Part shown: one piece after another, positions 20,030-31,012 of the stretch
Layout: each line of letters begins with the position of its first letter
Position numbering within the stretch: position 1 is the stretch's first letter
The notes under the pieces: model-generated
The model's database searches: none
Told to the model about the DNA's origin: nothing
What the model saw: the letters and a program-made list of their open reading frames with translations, nothing else
Translations under genes and position numbers: made by a program
Source: Nitrosomonadales bacterium
GTDB lineage: Bacteria; Pseudomonadota; Gammaproteobacteria; Burkholderiales; Gallionellaceae
DNA length: 64,000 nt
Reading direction: 5' to 3'
Assembly (NCBI GenBank): GCA_016195965.1
Contig: JACPYR010000030.1
Span: 1 to 64,000 of the forward strand

Positions 20030-21142
20030 TTATCCCTGCCGTTCCCGCAATGCGACGCGCTTCAGATACGCCTCGCGCGCGATCTGCACATCATCGAGAA
20101 AGTAAGGCAGCTCTTTCAATAGCATCGCTTGAGGGCCATCCACCAGCGCCTTCGGGGGAGCAGGGTGGAAATCCACCAGCACCATGTTTGCACCGGCGAT
20201 TACGCCTTGCGCGGTGACGTGCATCATGTCGAGGATGCCGTCAGGAGACGCCTGCCGCGAGCCTACCGAGTGCGACGGGTCGATGCATATGGGCATTCTG
20301 GTCAGGCGCTTGACCACCGGCACATGCGCGAAATCGACGAAGTTGCGGTGCGGGTCGCCCATGTTGGTTTTCATGCCGCGCAGGCCAAACACCACGTTGC
20401 GGTTGCCCTCGCTTGCCAGGTATTCGGCGGCGTTCAGCGACTCGTCCAGCGTGATGCCGAAGCCGCGTTTGAGCAGGATGGGCATCTCGGTTTGCCTGCC
20501 GACGATTTTCAGCAGCTCAAAATTCTGCGTGTTGCGCGTGCCGATCTGCAGCATTACACCGGTCGGGTTGCCGGTCTGGTGCAGCGCTTCCTTGATTTCG
20601 TTGAGATGGGATTCGTGGGTGATTTCCATCGCGATCACCTTGATGCCGTATTTGCCGGCCAGCTCGAACACATAGGGCAGGCAGTTCTTGCCGTGGCCCT
20701 GGAACGCATACGGGCTGGTGCGCGGCTTGTATGCGCCCATGCGCGTGCACACCTGCCCGGCATCGTGTACCGCCTTCATCATGATCTCGACATGCTCGCG
20801 GTTATCCACCGCGCACAATCCGGCGAACACGTTCAGCGTGTCCTGTCCGAAACGAACCCCGTTGTATTCAAAATTGGTGGGCCGCTGGTCGTCCTTGTGC
20901 CGCCCCAGGATGCGGTATTCCTCGGAGACCCGCACCGCGCGCTCCACGCCGGGCAGGCTTTGCATGTCCTCGATTTCGAGTTGCTTGGTGTTGCCGATCA
21001 GGTAGATTTCCGTCAGCGTTTTTTCACTGCCGCGCTCGGTGTGCACGCGAGTCGTGATGCCCGGTAGCGTTGCCAGATGCGCTACGAGTTGGCGGAATTC
21101 CGGAGATTGCTCGTTGATGTTGGAGTTGAGGATCAGGATCAT
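20030..21142 (-). CDS. aroF: 3-deoxy-7-phosphoheptulonate synthase (type I-beta-like DAHP synthase)
   Basis: AGQVCTRMGAYKPRTSPYAFQGHG, LQIGTRNTQNFELLK, PICIDPSHSVGSR. Confidence 0.9.
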   Translation of the reverse strand: MILILNSNINEQSPEFRQLVAHLATLPGITTRVHTERGSEKTLTEIYLIGNTKQLEIEDMQSLPGVERAVRVSEEYRILGRHKDDQRPTNFEYNGVRFGQDTLNVFAGLCAVDNREHVEIMMKAVHDAGQVCTRMGAYKPRTSPYAFQGHGKNCLPYVFELAGKYGIKVIAMEITHESHLNEIKEALHQTGNPTGVMLQIGTRNTQNFELLKIVGRQTEMPILLKRGFGITLDESLNAAEYLASEGNRNVVFGLRGMKTNMGDPHRNFVDFAHVPVVKRLTRMPICIDPSHSVGSRQASPDGILDMMHVTAQGVIAGANMVLVDFHPAPPKALVDGPQAMLLKELPYFLDDVQIAREAYLKRVALRERQG

Positions 21143-21537
21143 TTTAGTTTCCGTTGTTGTAATTCATTTTCTGCCCATACGAAAATTGCATCCACCATTT
21201 GCCTGGCATCATCCCTGCCGATCAGCGGAATATCCAGATCGTCGTAGCGAAAAATCACCGCATAGGGGTTCAGGCGCGCCAGGGCGTCGGCCGGTAGCGG
21301 AAGAGACACATCGGCTTGAGTCAGCAGTTCGGCCAGGTGTGCGAGATTGTGGGTGCGCGAAAAAACCGAGCCTCGGTTGACCAACACCGCTTTCAATAAT
21401 TTTTCGACGGCCTGCTGGGCGTGAAAACACACGATACGCAAATCCATCCCCGAATCGGCAATGAGGTTTTGGAAAGCGCGTCTGTCCTGCGACGCGATGC
21501 GGTACAGCATCGCCGCTTCTTCATTGGCGATGTTCAT
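21139..21537 (-). CDS. HEPN domain protein
   Basis: RIASQDRRAFQNLIADSGMDLRIVCFHAQQAVEKLLKAVLVNRG ... RTHNLAHLAELL. Confidence 0.85.
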   Translation of the reverse strand: MNIANEEAAMLYRIASQDRRAFQNLIADSGMDLRIVCFHAQQAVEKLLKAVLVNRGSVFSRTHNLAHLAELLTQADVSLPLPADALARLNPYAVIFRYDDLDIPLIGRDDARQMVDAIFVWAENELQQRKLK

Positions 21538-21844
21538 ACACCACCTTGCCTTCGCGCAGAGCCCAGTAAACCGGGGTGGAACACCAGTTTTTGCGCTGCT
21601 CGAACTCGGCTTCGGAGTAAACCAGCACATCCACATCCACGCCTATCCAGCCGATCGCCTGCTGCAAGCGCATCATCTCCTGCGCGCGATCCGCAACCAC
21701 CGGTTCCACCACCATGATGTCGAGGTCGGAGTGTTCTCCCGCATCGCCGCGCGCATAAGAGCCGAACAGGATTACCTTGCTCGGCTGGCTAGCGACGGAC
21801 ACGATACGGTCTATTGCCTGCTGGATTTTTTCGCTTTGTAACAC
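21521..21844 (-). CDS. MNT-type nucleotidyltransferase
   Basis: KVILFGSYARGDAGEHSDLDIMVVE (GSxxRGxxxxxSDxDL motif). Confidence 0.9.
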   Translation of the reverse strand: MLQSEKIQQAIDRIVSVASQPSKVILFGSYARGDAGEHSDLDIMVVEPVVADRAQEMMRLQQAIGWIGVDVDVLVYSEAEFEQRKNWCSTPVYWALREGKVVYEHRQ

Positions 21845-22119
21845 GGCACTCCTCTCTATCTCAACCTGTCCCAGTTTATTTCAAATCTATCGACCGACCA
21901 ACTGCTGCATGAAACTTCATCGTGCGATTCTGGAAATCAATTTAAGTTTGGTACCTAATTCCATATTTGCGTAAAGATCAATTTCCACCTCGGCATCCAT
22001 GTCTGCGCTAGCCATCTGTGAATGATTGCTGGGTGTAGGGAATGGCCATGATGCTGCCGGCCCAATGCGGAGCAAGCTGCTTTGAAAGATCAGTTAAGGC
22101 CATAGAGATTCCCTTCAGT

Positions 22120-22698
22120 TTATTTATGCAACAAAATGGATAATTGGGCGGGCCATTGCGCCATCGGTTCGCGGGTGAAGCCGCTCTTGGCAAATTGGGT
22201 CCAGCGGCCGATCACGTAGCACACCAGCACGTTGGCATGCGCGCCCACATCCACGGCCTCCCCCATCTCGCCCTGCGTGGCGGCGATGCGCAGCGATTGT
22301 TTGAGCGTGGCTTCGATGCGATCCAGCAGTTGGTTGATGCGCTGTTGCAGGCGTTCGTTTTCATTGACCAGTGCGTCGCCGACCAGCACGCGCGTCATGC
22401 CGCGGTTTTTTTCCGCAAAACCCAGCAGCAGCGATACGATTTCTTCGGCTTGCTTCAAGCCGCTCTTTTCTTCCTGGGTGATTTTGTTGATCAGGCCGAA
22501 CACTGTCTGCTCGATGAATTCGATCAAGCCCTCGAACATCTGCGCCTTGCTGGCGAAGTGACGGTACAGAGCTGCCTCTGAAAGTTCCAGCCGCTCTGCC
22601 AGCGCAGCCGTGGTGATCTTTTCACTCTTGGGTTGCTCCAGCATCTGCGCCACAGTCTGCAATATCTGCAATTTTCTTTCGCCCGGTTTGCTAGCCAT
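22120..22698 (-). CDS. slmA: TetR-type nucleoid occlusion factor SlmA
   Basis: KPGERKLQILQTVAQMLEQPKSEKITTAALAERLELSEAALYRHFASKAQMFEGLIEFIE. Confidence 0.9.
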   Translation of the reverse strand: MASKPGERKLQILQTVAQMLEQPKSEKITTAALAERLELSEAALYRHFASKAQMFEGLIEFIEQTVFGLINKITQEEKSGLKQAEEIVSLLLGFAEKNRGMTRVLVGDALVNENERLQQRINQLLDRIEATLKQSLRIAATQGEMGEAVDVGAHANVLVCYVIGRWTQFAKSGFTREPMAQWPAQLSILLHK

Positions 22699-22710
22699 AT
22701 CTTCCTCTTT

Positions 22711-23367
22711 TCATATCAAACGATGCAGCTCATTCGTCAACTGCATCACTTCACGAATCTTCACATCCACACAGGGTGAATTGCGGCTGTCTGCATTCAC
22801 CCATACCGTGCGCATTCCCAATTTCTTTGCCGTGCGCAGATTTTCCAGGCTATCTTCAACCATTACACAATGCGACGCTTTAATCCTATGCCTTCTCAAT
22901 AATTTGAGAAAGCCGTAACTATCCGGTTTGGGGCGGTAGCGAGTATGTTCTACCGCGAGCACATCGTCGAACAAATCATCCACCCGCAACAGCTTTAATA
23001 CCGCATGCGCATAATGCCTTGGTGCATTAGAAAACACCACTTTTCTGCCGGGCAATATTTTCAATACATGGCGCAAGCGAGGTGTGCGCAGCACCATCCG
23101 ATCCAGTTCCGGAAACTGATGTGTGTGCCACAAAAAATGATCCGGGTCGGTGCCGTGGTGCCGCATCAAGCCGCTCAATGTCGCGCCATAACGCTGCCAG
23201 TAATGCATGCGCAGTTGGTTCGCCGCCGCCTCGTCCAGTTGCAGGTGACGCTGCAAATAGGCGGTCATGCTGCGATTGATGTGCGGAAAGATGTGCGGAC
23301 TCGCGTCATGCAGCGTGTTGTCCAGATCAAAAATCCACAGCGGGTAACCCATCATGTTCTCATCCAC
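22711..23367 (-). CDS. HAD-family pyrimidine 5'-nucleotidase
   Basis: LWIFDLDNTLHDASPHIFPHINRSM; KVVFSNAPRHYAHAVL. Confidence 0.88.
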   Translation of the reverse strand: MDENMMGYPLWIFDLDNTLHDASPHIFPHINRSMTAYLQRHLQLDEAAANQLRMHYWQRYGATLSGLMRHHGTDPDHFLWHTHQFPELDRMVLRTPRLRHVLKILPGRKVVFSNAPRHYAHAVLKLLRVDDLFDDVLAVEHTRYRPKPDSYGFLKLLRRHRIKASHCVMVEDSLENLRTAKKLGMRTVWVNADSRNSPCVDVKIREVMQLTNELHRLI

Positions 23368-23423
23368 AGATTAAATGGATTGCTTTTGAATTTGCGTCTA
23401 TCTGCGCAATCTGCGGACAAATT

Positions 23424-24311
<888 letters not shown>

Positions 24312-24400
24312 TTATTCCTGAAAAATTAGCGGTGAATTCTACACCAAAAAATATTCTGGCGGCATGCGCCGCCTGAATATTCGGCATAGCCAATACTCAC

Positions 24401-24883
24401 TCAGTGATCGTGGTGATGGCTGCTGTTTTGCGCGGCAGGCTTGGGCGCATGCAGTGAGATGACTGCGGCCTTGACGTCGATTTTTAGCGGGCCTTGTTGG
24501 CCGATTTTGATGTTTAGCGTCAAAGGTATCGTGCTCCCTTCCTTGAGCGGCTCCTTCAGCCCGATCAGCATCAGGTGATAGCCGCTGTCATGAAAATTGA
24601 AGCGCTTGCCGGCGGGCAGCGCGATGGATTTGGCCTCGCGCATTTTCATCATGCCGTTTTCGTCCTGCATGCTGTGCATCTCCGCCGATGAGGCTATCGG
24701 GCTGGAAAAACCAAGCAACGTTGCGGCCTGTTTGCTGGTGATGGTGATATCCACTCCGGCGGCATCCTGGCCGGGCGCGGTGGCGCGAGTCCATGCATCA
24801 TCGATTTGAATGTCGCCAGCGTAAATATTGGAACTGATGAGCAGAGCGGCGAATAATCCGCCTAGCCGGGAAAAATTGACCAT
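24401..24883 (-). CDS. PCu(A)C copper chaperone family protein
   Basis: IQIDDAWTRATAPGQDAAGVDITI, SAEMHSMQDENGMMKMREAKSIALPAGKRFNF. Confidence 0.88.
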   Translation of the reverse strand: MVNFSRLGGLFAALLISSNIYAGDIQIDDAWTRATAPGQDAAGVDITITSKQAATLLGFSSPIASSAEMHSMQDENGMMKMREAKSIALPAGKRFNFHDSGYHLMLIGLKEPLKEGSTIPLTLNIKIGQQGPLKIDVKAAVISLHAPKPAAQNSSHHHDH

Positions 24884-25000
24884 GATGTTAGTTTGTCCAG
24901 ATGAGTGAGCGGTGAATTATACGCGGCATGGGGGCGAGGTTTGCTATCCCTGATGTGGCGGCGCGATTATAATAGCGGCCTTAAAATTTATCCCCGTATT

Positions 25001-26137
25001 ATGAAGCTCAACCTATTCTTTCTTACCCTGCTGTTTTCTGTAAGCGCATCTGCGGAATCCATTGCTTTGCCCGTAGCGCCCCAGTTGGCTGCCAAGTCTT
25101 ATGTGCTGTTTGATTACACCAGCAACCAGACTCTGGTCAGTCAGGATGGAGATGCGCGCATGGAGCCTGCATCGCTGACCAAGCTGATGACCGCCTATCT
25201 TGCTTTTGATGCGCTCAAACACGACACCTTGTCGCTCAATCAAAAATTGACCGTACCCGCCGCTGCTGTGCGTAGCGCCAGCAGCGAATCGCGCATGCTG
25301 CTGAAATCCGGGCAAATTGTCACCGTAGATGAGCTGTTGCACGGCCTGATAGTTCAATCCGGCAACGATGCGGCCATCACGCTGGCGGACAACATCGCCG
25401 GCAGCGAAGCCGGTTTTGTTGATCTGATGAACAAGGAAGCGAAACGGCTGGGGATGAATAACACCCATTTCACCAATGTGGTTGGCCTGCCTGATGCCCG
25501 ACATTACAGCAGTGCGATGGATATGGCGGTGCTGTCTGCGGCCATTCTGCGCGATTACCCGCAGCACTATCCGTTGTTCGGCCTGCGCAATTACACCTTC
25601 AATAACGTCGATCAAGCCAATCGCAACCGGCTGTTGTGGCTGGACCCCTACGCGGATGGCATCAAGACCGGGCATACCGAATCGGCCGGATTTTGTCTGG
25701 TGGGCTCAGCACAGCGCGATAATCACCGGCTGATTTCGGTATTGTTTGGAGCGGACTCGGATCGGCTGCGTGCGACCGAGAGCCAGAAGCTGCTGAATTT
25801 CGGCTTCCAGAATTACGACGCCGCGCGCCTGTATCAAAAGGACCAGCCTGTCACCCAGTTGCGCATCTGGAAAGGCACCTCCAGCCATGTGGAGGTCGGC
25901 TTTCGCCGTGATCTGATCCTGAGCATTCCCAAGGGAACGTTCAGCCAACTCAAGGCAAAGATGGAAACGCGTCAACCCATCGTGGCCCCGCTTACCAGCG
26001 GACAGCAATTGGGTGTGCTCAAGCTCACGCTGGCCGGCAAACCTTATGCGGAATTTCCCCTGGTGGCACTGGATAACGTTCCGCTATCCAACGTCTTTTC
26101 GCGCGGGTGGGACAGCATCCGCCTGATGCTGCAATAG
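25001..26137 (+). CDS. dacC: D-alanyl-D-alanine carboxypeptidase (PBP5/6-like)
   Basis: EPASLTKLMTAYLAF (SxxK), VQSGNDAAITLAD (SxN), DGIKTGHTESAGFCLV (KTG). Confidence 0.92.
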   Translation: MKLNLFFLTLLFSVSASAESIALPVAPQLAAKSYVLFDYTSNQTLVSQDGDARMEPASLTKLMTAYLAFDALKHDTLSLNQKLTVPAAAVRSASSESRMLLKSGQIVTVDELLHGLIVQSGNDAAITLADNIAGSEAGFVDLMNKEAKRLGMNNTHFTNVVGLPDARHYSSAMDMAVLSAAILRDYPQHYPLFGLRNYTFNNVDQANRNRLLWLDPYADGIKTGHTESAGFCLVGSAQRDNHRLISVLFGADSDRLRATESQKLLNFGFQNYDAARLYQKDQPVTQLRIWKGTSSHVEVGFRRDLILSIPKGTFSQLKAKMETRQPIVAPLTSGQQLGVLKLTLAGKPYAEFPLVALDNVPLSNVFSRGWDSIRLMLQ

Positions 26138-26163
26138 GAGCGCTTCAATTCAAGGAGTATGCC

Positions 26164-27036
26164 ATGACGATATATTTGAACGGGCAGTTCATGCCTATCG
26201 AAGATGCCAAAATATCCGTTCTGGATCGTGGCTTCATTTTCGGCGATGGCGTGTACGAAGTGATCCCGGTGTATACGCGCAAAGCATTTCGCCTGGCAGA
26301 ACATTTGCGGCGTTTGCGGCATAGCCTGGACGGCATCAGGCTGGTCAATCCGCACGGCGACAGCGAGTGGGCCGGCATCATCAACGAGCTCATCGCGCGC
26401 AATCCCGGCGAGGATCAGTACCTGTATTTGCACATCACGCGCGGGGTGGCGAAGCGCGATCACGCATTTCCCAATCCGCCGGTCGCCCCGACGATATTCA
26501 TGATGAGCAGCCCGTTGTCAGCACCGCCAGCCGAGCTGTTGCAAAGCGGCGTGTGTGCGGTGACAGCGCAGGATAACCGTTGGTTGCGTTGCGACATCAA
26601 GGCTATCGCGCTGTTGCCCAACGTGTTGCTGCGCCAGATGGCGGTCGATGCGGGCTGTGCTGAGACCATCCTGATCCGCGCCGAATCCAAAAGCGAAGGT
26701 GCGTTTATGACGGAGGGCGCGGCCAGCAACATTTTCGTGGTGAAGGATGACAAGTTGCTTGCGCCGCCTAAAGACAATCTGATGCTGCCGGGCATCACCT
26801 ACGATGTGATACTGGAAATTGCTGCTGCCCATGGCATTCAGTATGAGGTGCGCCGGATAGCCGCCGCTGAAATTTTTGCCGCGGATGAACTATTGCTCAC
26901 CTCTTCTACCAAAGAGGTGCTGGCGATCACACAACTGGACGGCAAACCGGTAGGCACCGGCAAGCCGGGTGCGATGTTCGCCAGGCTGCACCAGCTCTAC
27001 CAGGACTTTAAGCGCGATGTGATGCGTGCCTCATGA
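26164..27036 (+). CDS. dat: D-amino acid aminotransferase
   Basis: Class IV fold: LDRGFIFGDGVYEVIPVY, LPGITYDVILEIAAAHGI. Confidence 0.88.
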   Translation: MTIYLNGQFMPIEDAKISVLDRGFIFGDGVYEVIPVYTRKAFRLAEHLRRLRHSLDGIRLVNPHGDSEWAGIINELIARNPGEDQYLYLHITRGVAKRDHAFPNPPVAPTIFMMSSPLSAPPAELLQSGVCAVTAQDNRWLRCDIKAIALLPNVLLRQMAVDAGCAETILIRAESKSEGAFMTEGAASNIFVVKDDKLLAPPKDNLMLPGITYDVILEIAAAHGIQYEVRRIAAAEIFAADELLLTSSTKEVLAITQLDGKPVGTGKPGAMFARLHQLYQDFKRDVMRAS

Positions 27037-27347
27037 ACGACTCAGCGGAAAATAAATTGCCAGAGAATATATTGCCAGAGAGTAAATTAAGCGACAGCCT
27101 GATCGAGTATCCCTGCGATTTTCCGATCAAGATCTTCGGCCAGCAGCAGGCGGGTTTCGCGCAGGCCGTGCTGGAAGTGGTCAACAAACACGATCCCGGA
27201 TTTCTCGCAGCCAGCATGGAAATGCGCGCCAGCAAGAACGCGCGCTATATCAGCCTGACCTGTACCGTGCGCGCCACTTCGCGCGAACAGCTGGACGCAC
27301 TTTATCAGGACTTGTGCGATCATCCTGCCATCGTGATGGTCTTATGA
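27033..27347 (+). CDS. ybeD: DUF493/YbeD family protein
   Basis: IEYPCDFPIKIFGQQQAGFAQAVLEVV; sits before lipB. Confidence 0.88.
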   Translation: MNDSAENKLPENILPESKLSDSLIEYPCDFPIKIFGQQQAGFAQAVLEVVNKHDPGFLAASMEMRASKNARYISLTCTVRATSREQLDALYQDLCDHPAIVMVL

Positions 27348-28045
27348 CCAATCAGCACCAAGGGGCAAGGGGCAAGGGGCAAGATGAACAACTTGAATCT
27401 GTCTATGTTTTAACGCCCGTCATCCATACGCTGGGACTGGTCGAATATCAGCCGACCTGGGATGCGATGAAGCGATTCACCGCCGAACGCAACAGCGAAA
27501 CGCGCGACGAAATCTGGCTGGTACAGCACCCGCCCGTTTACACGCAAGGCCTGGCGGGCAAACCGGAACACCTGTTGCACAGCACCAACATTCCCGTTGT
27601 AAAAATAGATCGCGGCGGACAGATCACCTATCATGGCCCCGGTCAGATCGTCGCGTATCTGCTGCTCGATATGCGCCGCTGGAAAATCAAGGTGCGCGAG
27701 CTGGTGCGCCTGATGGAACAAGCTGTAATCGACCTGCTCGCGGAGCACGGCATCAGCGCGCAGGGGCGCGAGGACGCGCCGGGCGTATATGTGGGCGATG
27801 CGAAGATCGCCGCGCTGGGGCTGAAAATCAAGAACGGCCATTGCTATCACGGCCTGTCGTTTAATGTGGATATGGACCTAAGCCCGTTCGCCAACATCAA
27901 CCCATGCGGCTATGCGGGCCTGCGCGTGACCCAGGCCTGCGAACTGGGCATCACTACGCCGATCAACGAGCTGCAGGCCGAGCTGGCACAGAACCTGATT
28001 CACGGATTGCAAAGACACATGGAAAGAAAACAAGGCAATGAGTAA
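27344..28045 (+). CDS. lipB: Octanoyltransferase LipB
   Basis: [47 protein letters not shown] 27344 overlaps the ybeD stop. Confidence 0.95.
   Translation: MTNQHQGARGKGQDEQLESVYVLTPVIHTLGLVEYQPTWDAMKRFTAERNSETRDEIWLVQHPPVYTQGLAGKPEHLLHSTNIPVVKIDRGGQITYHGPGQIVAYLLLDMRRWKIKVRELVRLMEQAVIDLLAEHGISAQGREDAPGVYVGDAKIAALGLKIKNGHCYHGLSFNVDMDLSPFANINPCGYAGLRVTQACELGITTPINELQAELAQNLIHGLQRHMERKQGNE
27360..27383 (+). repeat. Heptanucleotide tandem repeat (AAGGGGC)x3+AAG inside the lipB N-terminus
   Basis: Direct reading: aaggggcaaggggcaaggggcaag. Confidence 0.9.
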
Positions 28046-28979
28046 CGCTGAACACAAACAAACAGGCAAGGAAAAAACCGCACGCAACCCGATCAAGATC
28101 GTGCCGCTGCAGGAACGTTTGCGCAAGCCGGAGTGGATACGCGTGAAGTCCGGCAGCGGACAGGGTTACCACGACGTGAAACGCATGCTGCGCGAGCACA
28201 AGCTGCATACGGTGTGCGAGGAGGCGTCCTGCCCTAACATCGGAGAGTGTTTCGGCAAGGGTACGGCGACCTTCATGATACTTGGCGATGTGTGCACGCG
28301 GCGTTGTCCGTTCTGCGATGTCGCGCACGGCAAGCCGCTACCGCCCGATGTGCAAGAACCCGAGAATCTGGCGCGCTCGATAGGCTTGCTCAAGCTTAAA
28401 TATGTGGTCATCACCAGCGTGGATCGAGATGATTTGCGCGACGGCGGCGCACAACATTTTGCCGACTGCCTGACAGCGATACGCGCCAGTTCGCCCGCGA
28501 CGCGCCTGGAAATATTGGTTCCGGATTTTCGCGGTCGGCTGGAAGAGGCGCTGGACGCGCTCTCTGCCAGCCTGCCCGATGTGCTGAACCACAATCTGGA
28601 GACCGTGCCGCGTCTGTACAAACTGGCGCGCCCCGGTGCAGATTATGCGCACTCGATGAAGCTGCTCAAGGATTTCAAGGCGCGCTTCCCAAATGTGCCG
28701 ACCAAGTCCGGCCTGATGCTGGGCCTAGGCGAGACCGACGCAGAGGTGCTGGAGGTGATGCGCGACCTGCGCGCTCACGATGTGGACATGCTCACCATCG
28801 GCCAATACTTGCAACCATCCGACGGGCACTTGCCGGTGCTGCGCTATGCGCCGCTGGAATCGTTCGCGATGTTCGAGCGGGCTGCCAGAGAGATGGGTTT
28901 CAGCCACGCGGCCTGCGGCCCTATGGTGCGCAGCAGTTATTTCGCCGATGAGCAGGCGCATCAGGCCGGAGTTTTCTGA
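28038..28979 (+). CDS. lipA: Lipoyl synthase
   Basis: [13 protein letters not shown] and [15 protein letters not shown] radical-SAM motifs. Confidence 0.96.
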   Translation: MSNAEHKQTGKEKTARNPIKIVPLQERLRKPEWIRVKSGSGQGYHDVKRMLREHKLHTVCEEASCPNIGECFGKGTATFMILGDVCTRRCPFCDVAHGKPLPPDVQEPENLARSIGLLKLKYVVITSVDRDDLRDGGAQHFADCLTAIRASSPATRLEILVPDFRGRLEEALDALSASLPDVLNHNLETVPRLYKLARPGADYAHSMKLLKDFKARFPNVPTKSGLMLGLGETDAEVLEVMRDLRAHDVDMLTIGQYLQPSDGHLPVLRYAPLESFAMFERAAREMGFSHAACGPMVRSSYFADEQAHQAGVF

Positions 28980-28993
28980 ATCCCTGAAGCGCT

Positions 28994-29068
28994 CTTATGT
29001 CGTAACCACAACTCCTTTTGTGTTGCGGTGGAGACTTACTTGCGCAGCAAGTTATGTCGCAACCAAAG
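28994..29068. repeat. Small repeat element between lipA and rnpB, related sequence in the murG leader
   Basis: Two direct copies TTATGTCGTAACCA (28995) / TTATGTCGCAACCA (29052) around a CTTGCTGCGCAAG-type hairpin; reverse-complement relative at 41234-41288. Confidence 0.6.
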
Positions 29069-29112
29069 TGCGGGTTCCCGGACGCTCGTTAAGTTCCCGT
29101 GATAGACTCCAC

Positions 29113-29466
29113 GGTGAAGCTGGCTAGGCAGTCGCCGCGCACGCAAGTGCGGGGAGGAAAGTCCGGGCTCCACAGAGCAGAATGCCGGTTAACGACCGGA
29201 CGCCGTGAGGCGATGAACAGTGCCACAGAAAATAAACTGCCGATGGCCGCGAGAGCGGAACAGGTGAGGGTGAAACGGCGGGGTAAGAGCCCACCGCGGA
29301 CGTGGTAACACGGACGGCACGGTAAACTCCATTCGGAGCAAGATCAAATAGGCTGACTATGGCGTTGCTCGCGTCGTCAGCGGGTAGATTGCTTGAGCGT
29401 CAGGTAACGAAACGCCTAGAGGAATGACTGTCCACGACAGAACCCGGCTTATCGGCCAGCTTCACC
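29113..29466 (+). ncRNA. rnpB: RNase P RNA, bacterial type A
   Basis: GGTGAAGCTGGCTAGGCAGTCGCC ... GGGGAGGAAAGTCCGGGCTCCA ... GAACCCGGCTTATCGGCCAGCTTCACC; terminal helix pairs. Confidence 0.95.
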
Positions 29467-29604
29467 CGATTTGATACATCGTTGCTCAAGGCGCTTCCCT
29501 CTGTCGGACACCCACTTCATTTAACCTAAAACCGCAATTCAAGCCACATAACCAGCCACTTGGCTGCCGTATTTTGGCGGCCTAGTGGAATGGCTAGTAG
29601 TTTT

Positions 29605-29730
29605 ATCAGAGATCACAGAGTACACAGAGAGAGCGGCGATTTCACGCGCTTCTATATGCTCACCCCAAAGGTGCGTCAATCTCTTGTTCAAATCGTTTTT
29701 TTTATCTCTGTGTTCTCTGTGGCTGACTAA
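29605..29730. repeat. CTCTGTG-type dispersed inverted repeat
   Basis: ATCACAGAGTACACAGAGAG ... ATCTCTGTGTTCTCTGTGGCT; relatives at 41115 and 56435. Confidence 0.7.
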
Positions 29731-29761
29731 GTTTTTCAGGTTTAAACAAATTGATAGGCAA

Positions 29762-30520
29762 TTAGCGCTCCGCGTTGAATGTCAGCGCCATCGATTGCGA
29801 TGGTGTACCCAGGCCGACAATAAGCCGATTGGTGAAATTGCTGCTTGGATAGGTCAGCGCGATACCTGACATGGCCAGGTTTGGCGAGGCGCAGGCTGAT
29901 GCGCCTAAAATTAATGAAATATCGAAGACATTTTTTCCGTTAGCACGGGGCTTGATCAAGCCGGTAGCCGAGCATCCCGACGTTGAGGAGACCGTAAATG
30001 TCCCGTCTGTAGCCACATCAATTCTCCCTATATCGCCGTTCAGAAATGTTCCGGGCCAGCTGCCAACGATGGACGGAAGATTGGCCGCAGAATTGTAGTT
30101 GAAGGAGGATGAAACGGGCACCACGGCACTCAAGGTGGTGGTCTGACCATTTTCGGTGATACTGCCGAGCAGAGTTGTGACCGTATAAGTACCGCCGCCG
30201 TTTGCCTGCACTGGGGACGTGCCGGGAGCCGGGAAGTCCTTGGCGGTCAGGGAAAAATTGCCGTTGCCGGCGCTGGTGGAGCCGGTGATGACGCCTTGTA
30301 CATTGAAAGCTGGTCCGCTCATGCTGCCATATATTTGCCAGAAAGAGCCATCCTCCAGAATGACAAGATCGCTGGTTTTGCTCTTGGAGGTGCTGCCTTG
30401 GTAATAGCCTTGTATGACCGACTCGGTAGGAGTATTGCTGCCCAAATCTTTAAGGCATGCAGTAAGCGTGAGCAACATTAAAGACACGACGCCAAAATTT
30501 ATTCTCTGTTTGAGTTTCAT
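29762..30520 (-). CDS. Hypothetical lipoprotein
   Basis: Signal peptide with lipobox LLTLTACLKD; no conserved domain recognised. Confidence 0.75.
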   Translation of the reverse strand: MKLKQRINFGVVSLMLLTLTACLKDLGSNTPTESVIQGYYQGSTSKSKTSDLVILEDGSFWQIYGSMSGPAFNVQGVITGSTSAGNGNFSLTAKDFPAPGTSPVQANGGGTYTVTTLLGSITENGQTTTLSAVVPVSSSFNYNSAANLPSIVGSWPGTFLNGDIGRIDVATDGTFTVSSTSGCSATGLIKPRANGKNVFDISLILGASACASPNLAMSGIALTYPSSNFTNRLIVGLGTPSQSMALTFNAER

Positions 30521-30941
30521 AACTCCCCTTTATGGATGATGTATGGCCAGCGCTTTAGGATTAATTGCAGCAGGCGGCCTTGCCATGAAAATCATACTTT
30601 CATAATTTTTCCGATGAGAAAGGCTTGAACGCAGAAAGTTCAATTTGTTGACCGCAGGTTATTGATCATTCTGCTGCATTAATGCATCTGCGCAGTGCTT
30701 GAGATGAGTGAGGTGAAATTGTTCGGATTTTGCGGGAAGCGTTGTTCAAAAATGCCCGTCAATTTTCGACAGGCTTTAGCCCTGACGAGTCATTCCATGC
30801 GCGTTTTTCCGGCGTGGCACGGCCCACCATCACAAACAACTTTAGCTTATTCATGTAATTCATTATTTATTAAGAATATTTACTTTTCATTAGCTTTCAG
30901 CGCTAACTCCTTGTCCCGTAAAGATAAATCCCATTTTTAGC

Positions 30942-30971
30942 TTGACCTTTGCGGGTTTTTTAAATTATAGT
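30942..30971 (+). promoter_or_regulatory. Candidate sigma70 promoter of the dcw cluster
   Basis: -35 TTGACC (30942-30947), 18-bp spacer, -10 TATAGT (30966-30971). Confidence 0.6.
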
Positions 30972-31009
30972 GGGCATTAGTGGTGAAAAGTGGGTAAAAG
31001 TGGGGGTTG
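30970..31009 (+). promoter_or_regulatory. MraZ box array: four 10-bp direct repeats
   Basis: GTGGGCATTA GTGGTGAAAA GTGGGTAAAA GTGGGGGTTG immediately before mraZ. Confidence 0.8.
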
Positions 31010-31012
31010 GGG

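Noticed and set aside
22008-22103. 31-codon ORF MALTDLSKQLAPHWAGSIMAIPYTQQSFTDG upstream of slmA's 3' side
   Set aside because: Too short to support; may be a gene remnant but no family recognised.
27360-27383. Tandem repeat considered as a CRISPR or VNTR locus
   Set aside because: Only three 7-bp units with no spacers; treated as a simple-sequence repeat.
30695-30940. 81-aa ORF upstream of mraZ
   Set aside because: No RBS-supported start or domain; lies in the AT-rich dcw upstream region.
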